A DNA stretch of 64,000 nt from Pseudomonas taeanensis MS-3 (GTDB taxonomy: Bacteria > Pseudomonadota > Gammaproteobacteria > Pseudomonadales > Pseudomonadaceae), in the NCBI RefSeq assembly GCF_000498575.2, contig NZ_AWSQ01000002.1, forward strand, positions 27,941-91,940. Direction: 5' to 3'. The notes under the pieces are model-generated. The model saw only the letters and a list, made by a program, of their open reading frames with translations. It searched no databases and was not told the origin of the DNA. The translations under genes and the position numbers were made by a program. The number at the start of each line of letters is the position of its first letter. The first letter of the stretch is position 1. Below are positions 63,885 to 64,000 of this stretch, in pieces.

Positions 63885-64000
63885 GCAATAGTAGTCACGC
63901 ACTTTTAACAAGTAAACCGCTTTGTAAGGATTTGCCACAGTTACGCAACTAAGTTGTTCGTTTGCAGGCTGTTGGCACGACTCTCCGTTCGCCTGGAGAA

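Overview
The window looks like the chromosome of a Pseudomonas (gammaproteobacterium). It is GC-rich. It carries the block ispE-lolB-TPR lipoprotein-hemA-prfA-prmC-moeB-murI-pagL in the order I recall from P. aeruginosa, then hemH, upp-uraA-hpt, a PA4642-type gene, and sbcB-mvaT at the right end. Intergenic repeats of Pseudomonas type are scattered throughout. There are no prophages, CRISPR arrays, integrases or complete insertion sequences.

Layout. (1) 1-9.1 kb: the 5' tip of a tRNA-Gln, then housekeeping genes for isoprenoid synthesis, lipoprotein sorting, tetrapyrrole synthesis, translation termination and cell wall, plus the lipid A deacylase gene pagL. (2) 9.2-21.4 kb: a light/photo-oxidative-stress type locus. 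One long overlapping minus-strand operon runs DUF523/DUF1722, MerR-family LitR/PplR-like regulator, photolyase, NTF2-like, SDR, FAD oxidase, DUF1365, cyclopropane-synthase-like methyltransferase (UfaM type), DUF2878. Next to it are an FAD oxidoreductase plus Trp-rich protein pair, an epimerase and ferrochelatase. Two intergenic sites match the published P. putida PplR1 consensus exactly. (3) 21.4-26.5 kb: an MFS transporter and pyrimidine/purine salvage genes. (4) 26.6-41.4 kb: a large hydroxyproline-catabolism island. It holds the 4-hydroxyproline epimerase, a three-subunit D-hydroxyproline dehydrogenase, the deaminase and the 2-oxoglutarate-semialdehyde dehydrogenase, a polar amino acid ABC transporter, a fused aconitase-X (cis-3-hydroxyproline dehydratase type), an imine reductase, a second proline-racemase-like protein and a PAS-AraC regulator. 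(5) 41.6-46.7 kb: a Cys-rich HTH regulator, a His-rich periplasmic protein, an orphan CcoN/CcoQ pair and an HPP-CBS protein. (6) 46.9-53.6 kb: a LysR regulator, an Atm1-like ABC exporter, an ECF sigma factor with DGPF and VOC partners, and a GntR/FCD regulator. (7) 53.7-64 kb: a MoxR-DUF58-DUF4350-DUF4129-SpoIIM-RDD operon, then sbcB and mvaT.

Most striking signals. A 140-bp non-autonomous mobile element (MITE) occurs three times with 4-bp CTAR target duplications. One copy sits exactly between the stop codon of an ABC ATPase gene and the ribosome-binding site of the next gene. A 16-bp identical block centred on TCGTATACGA lies upstream of two hydroxyproline operons, and a near-match lies in the promoter region of a distant GntR gene, which suggests one regulon. 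The hydroxyproline island appears able to use both trans-4- and cis-3-hydroxyproline. Gene starts were adjusted wherever overlaps, ribosome-binding sites or family length favoured an internal start.
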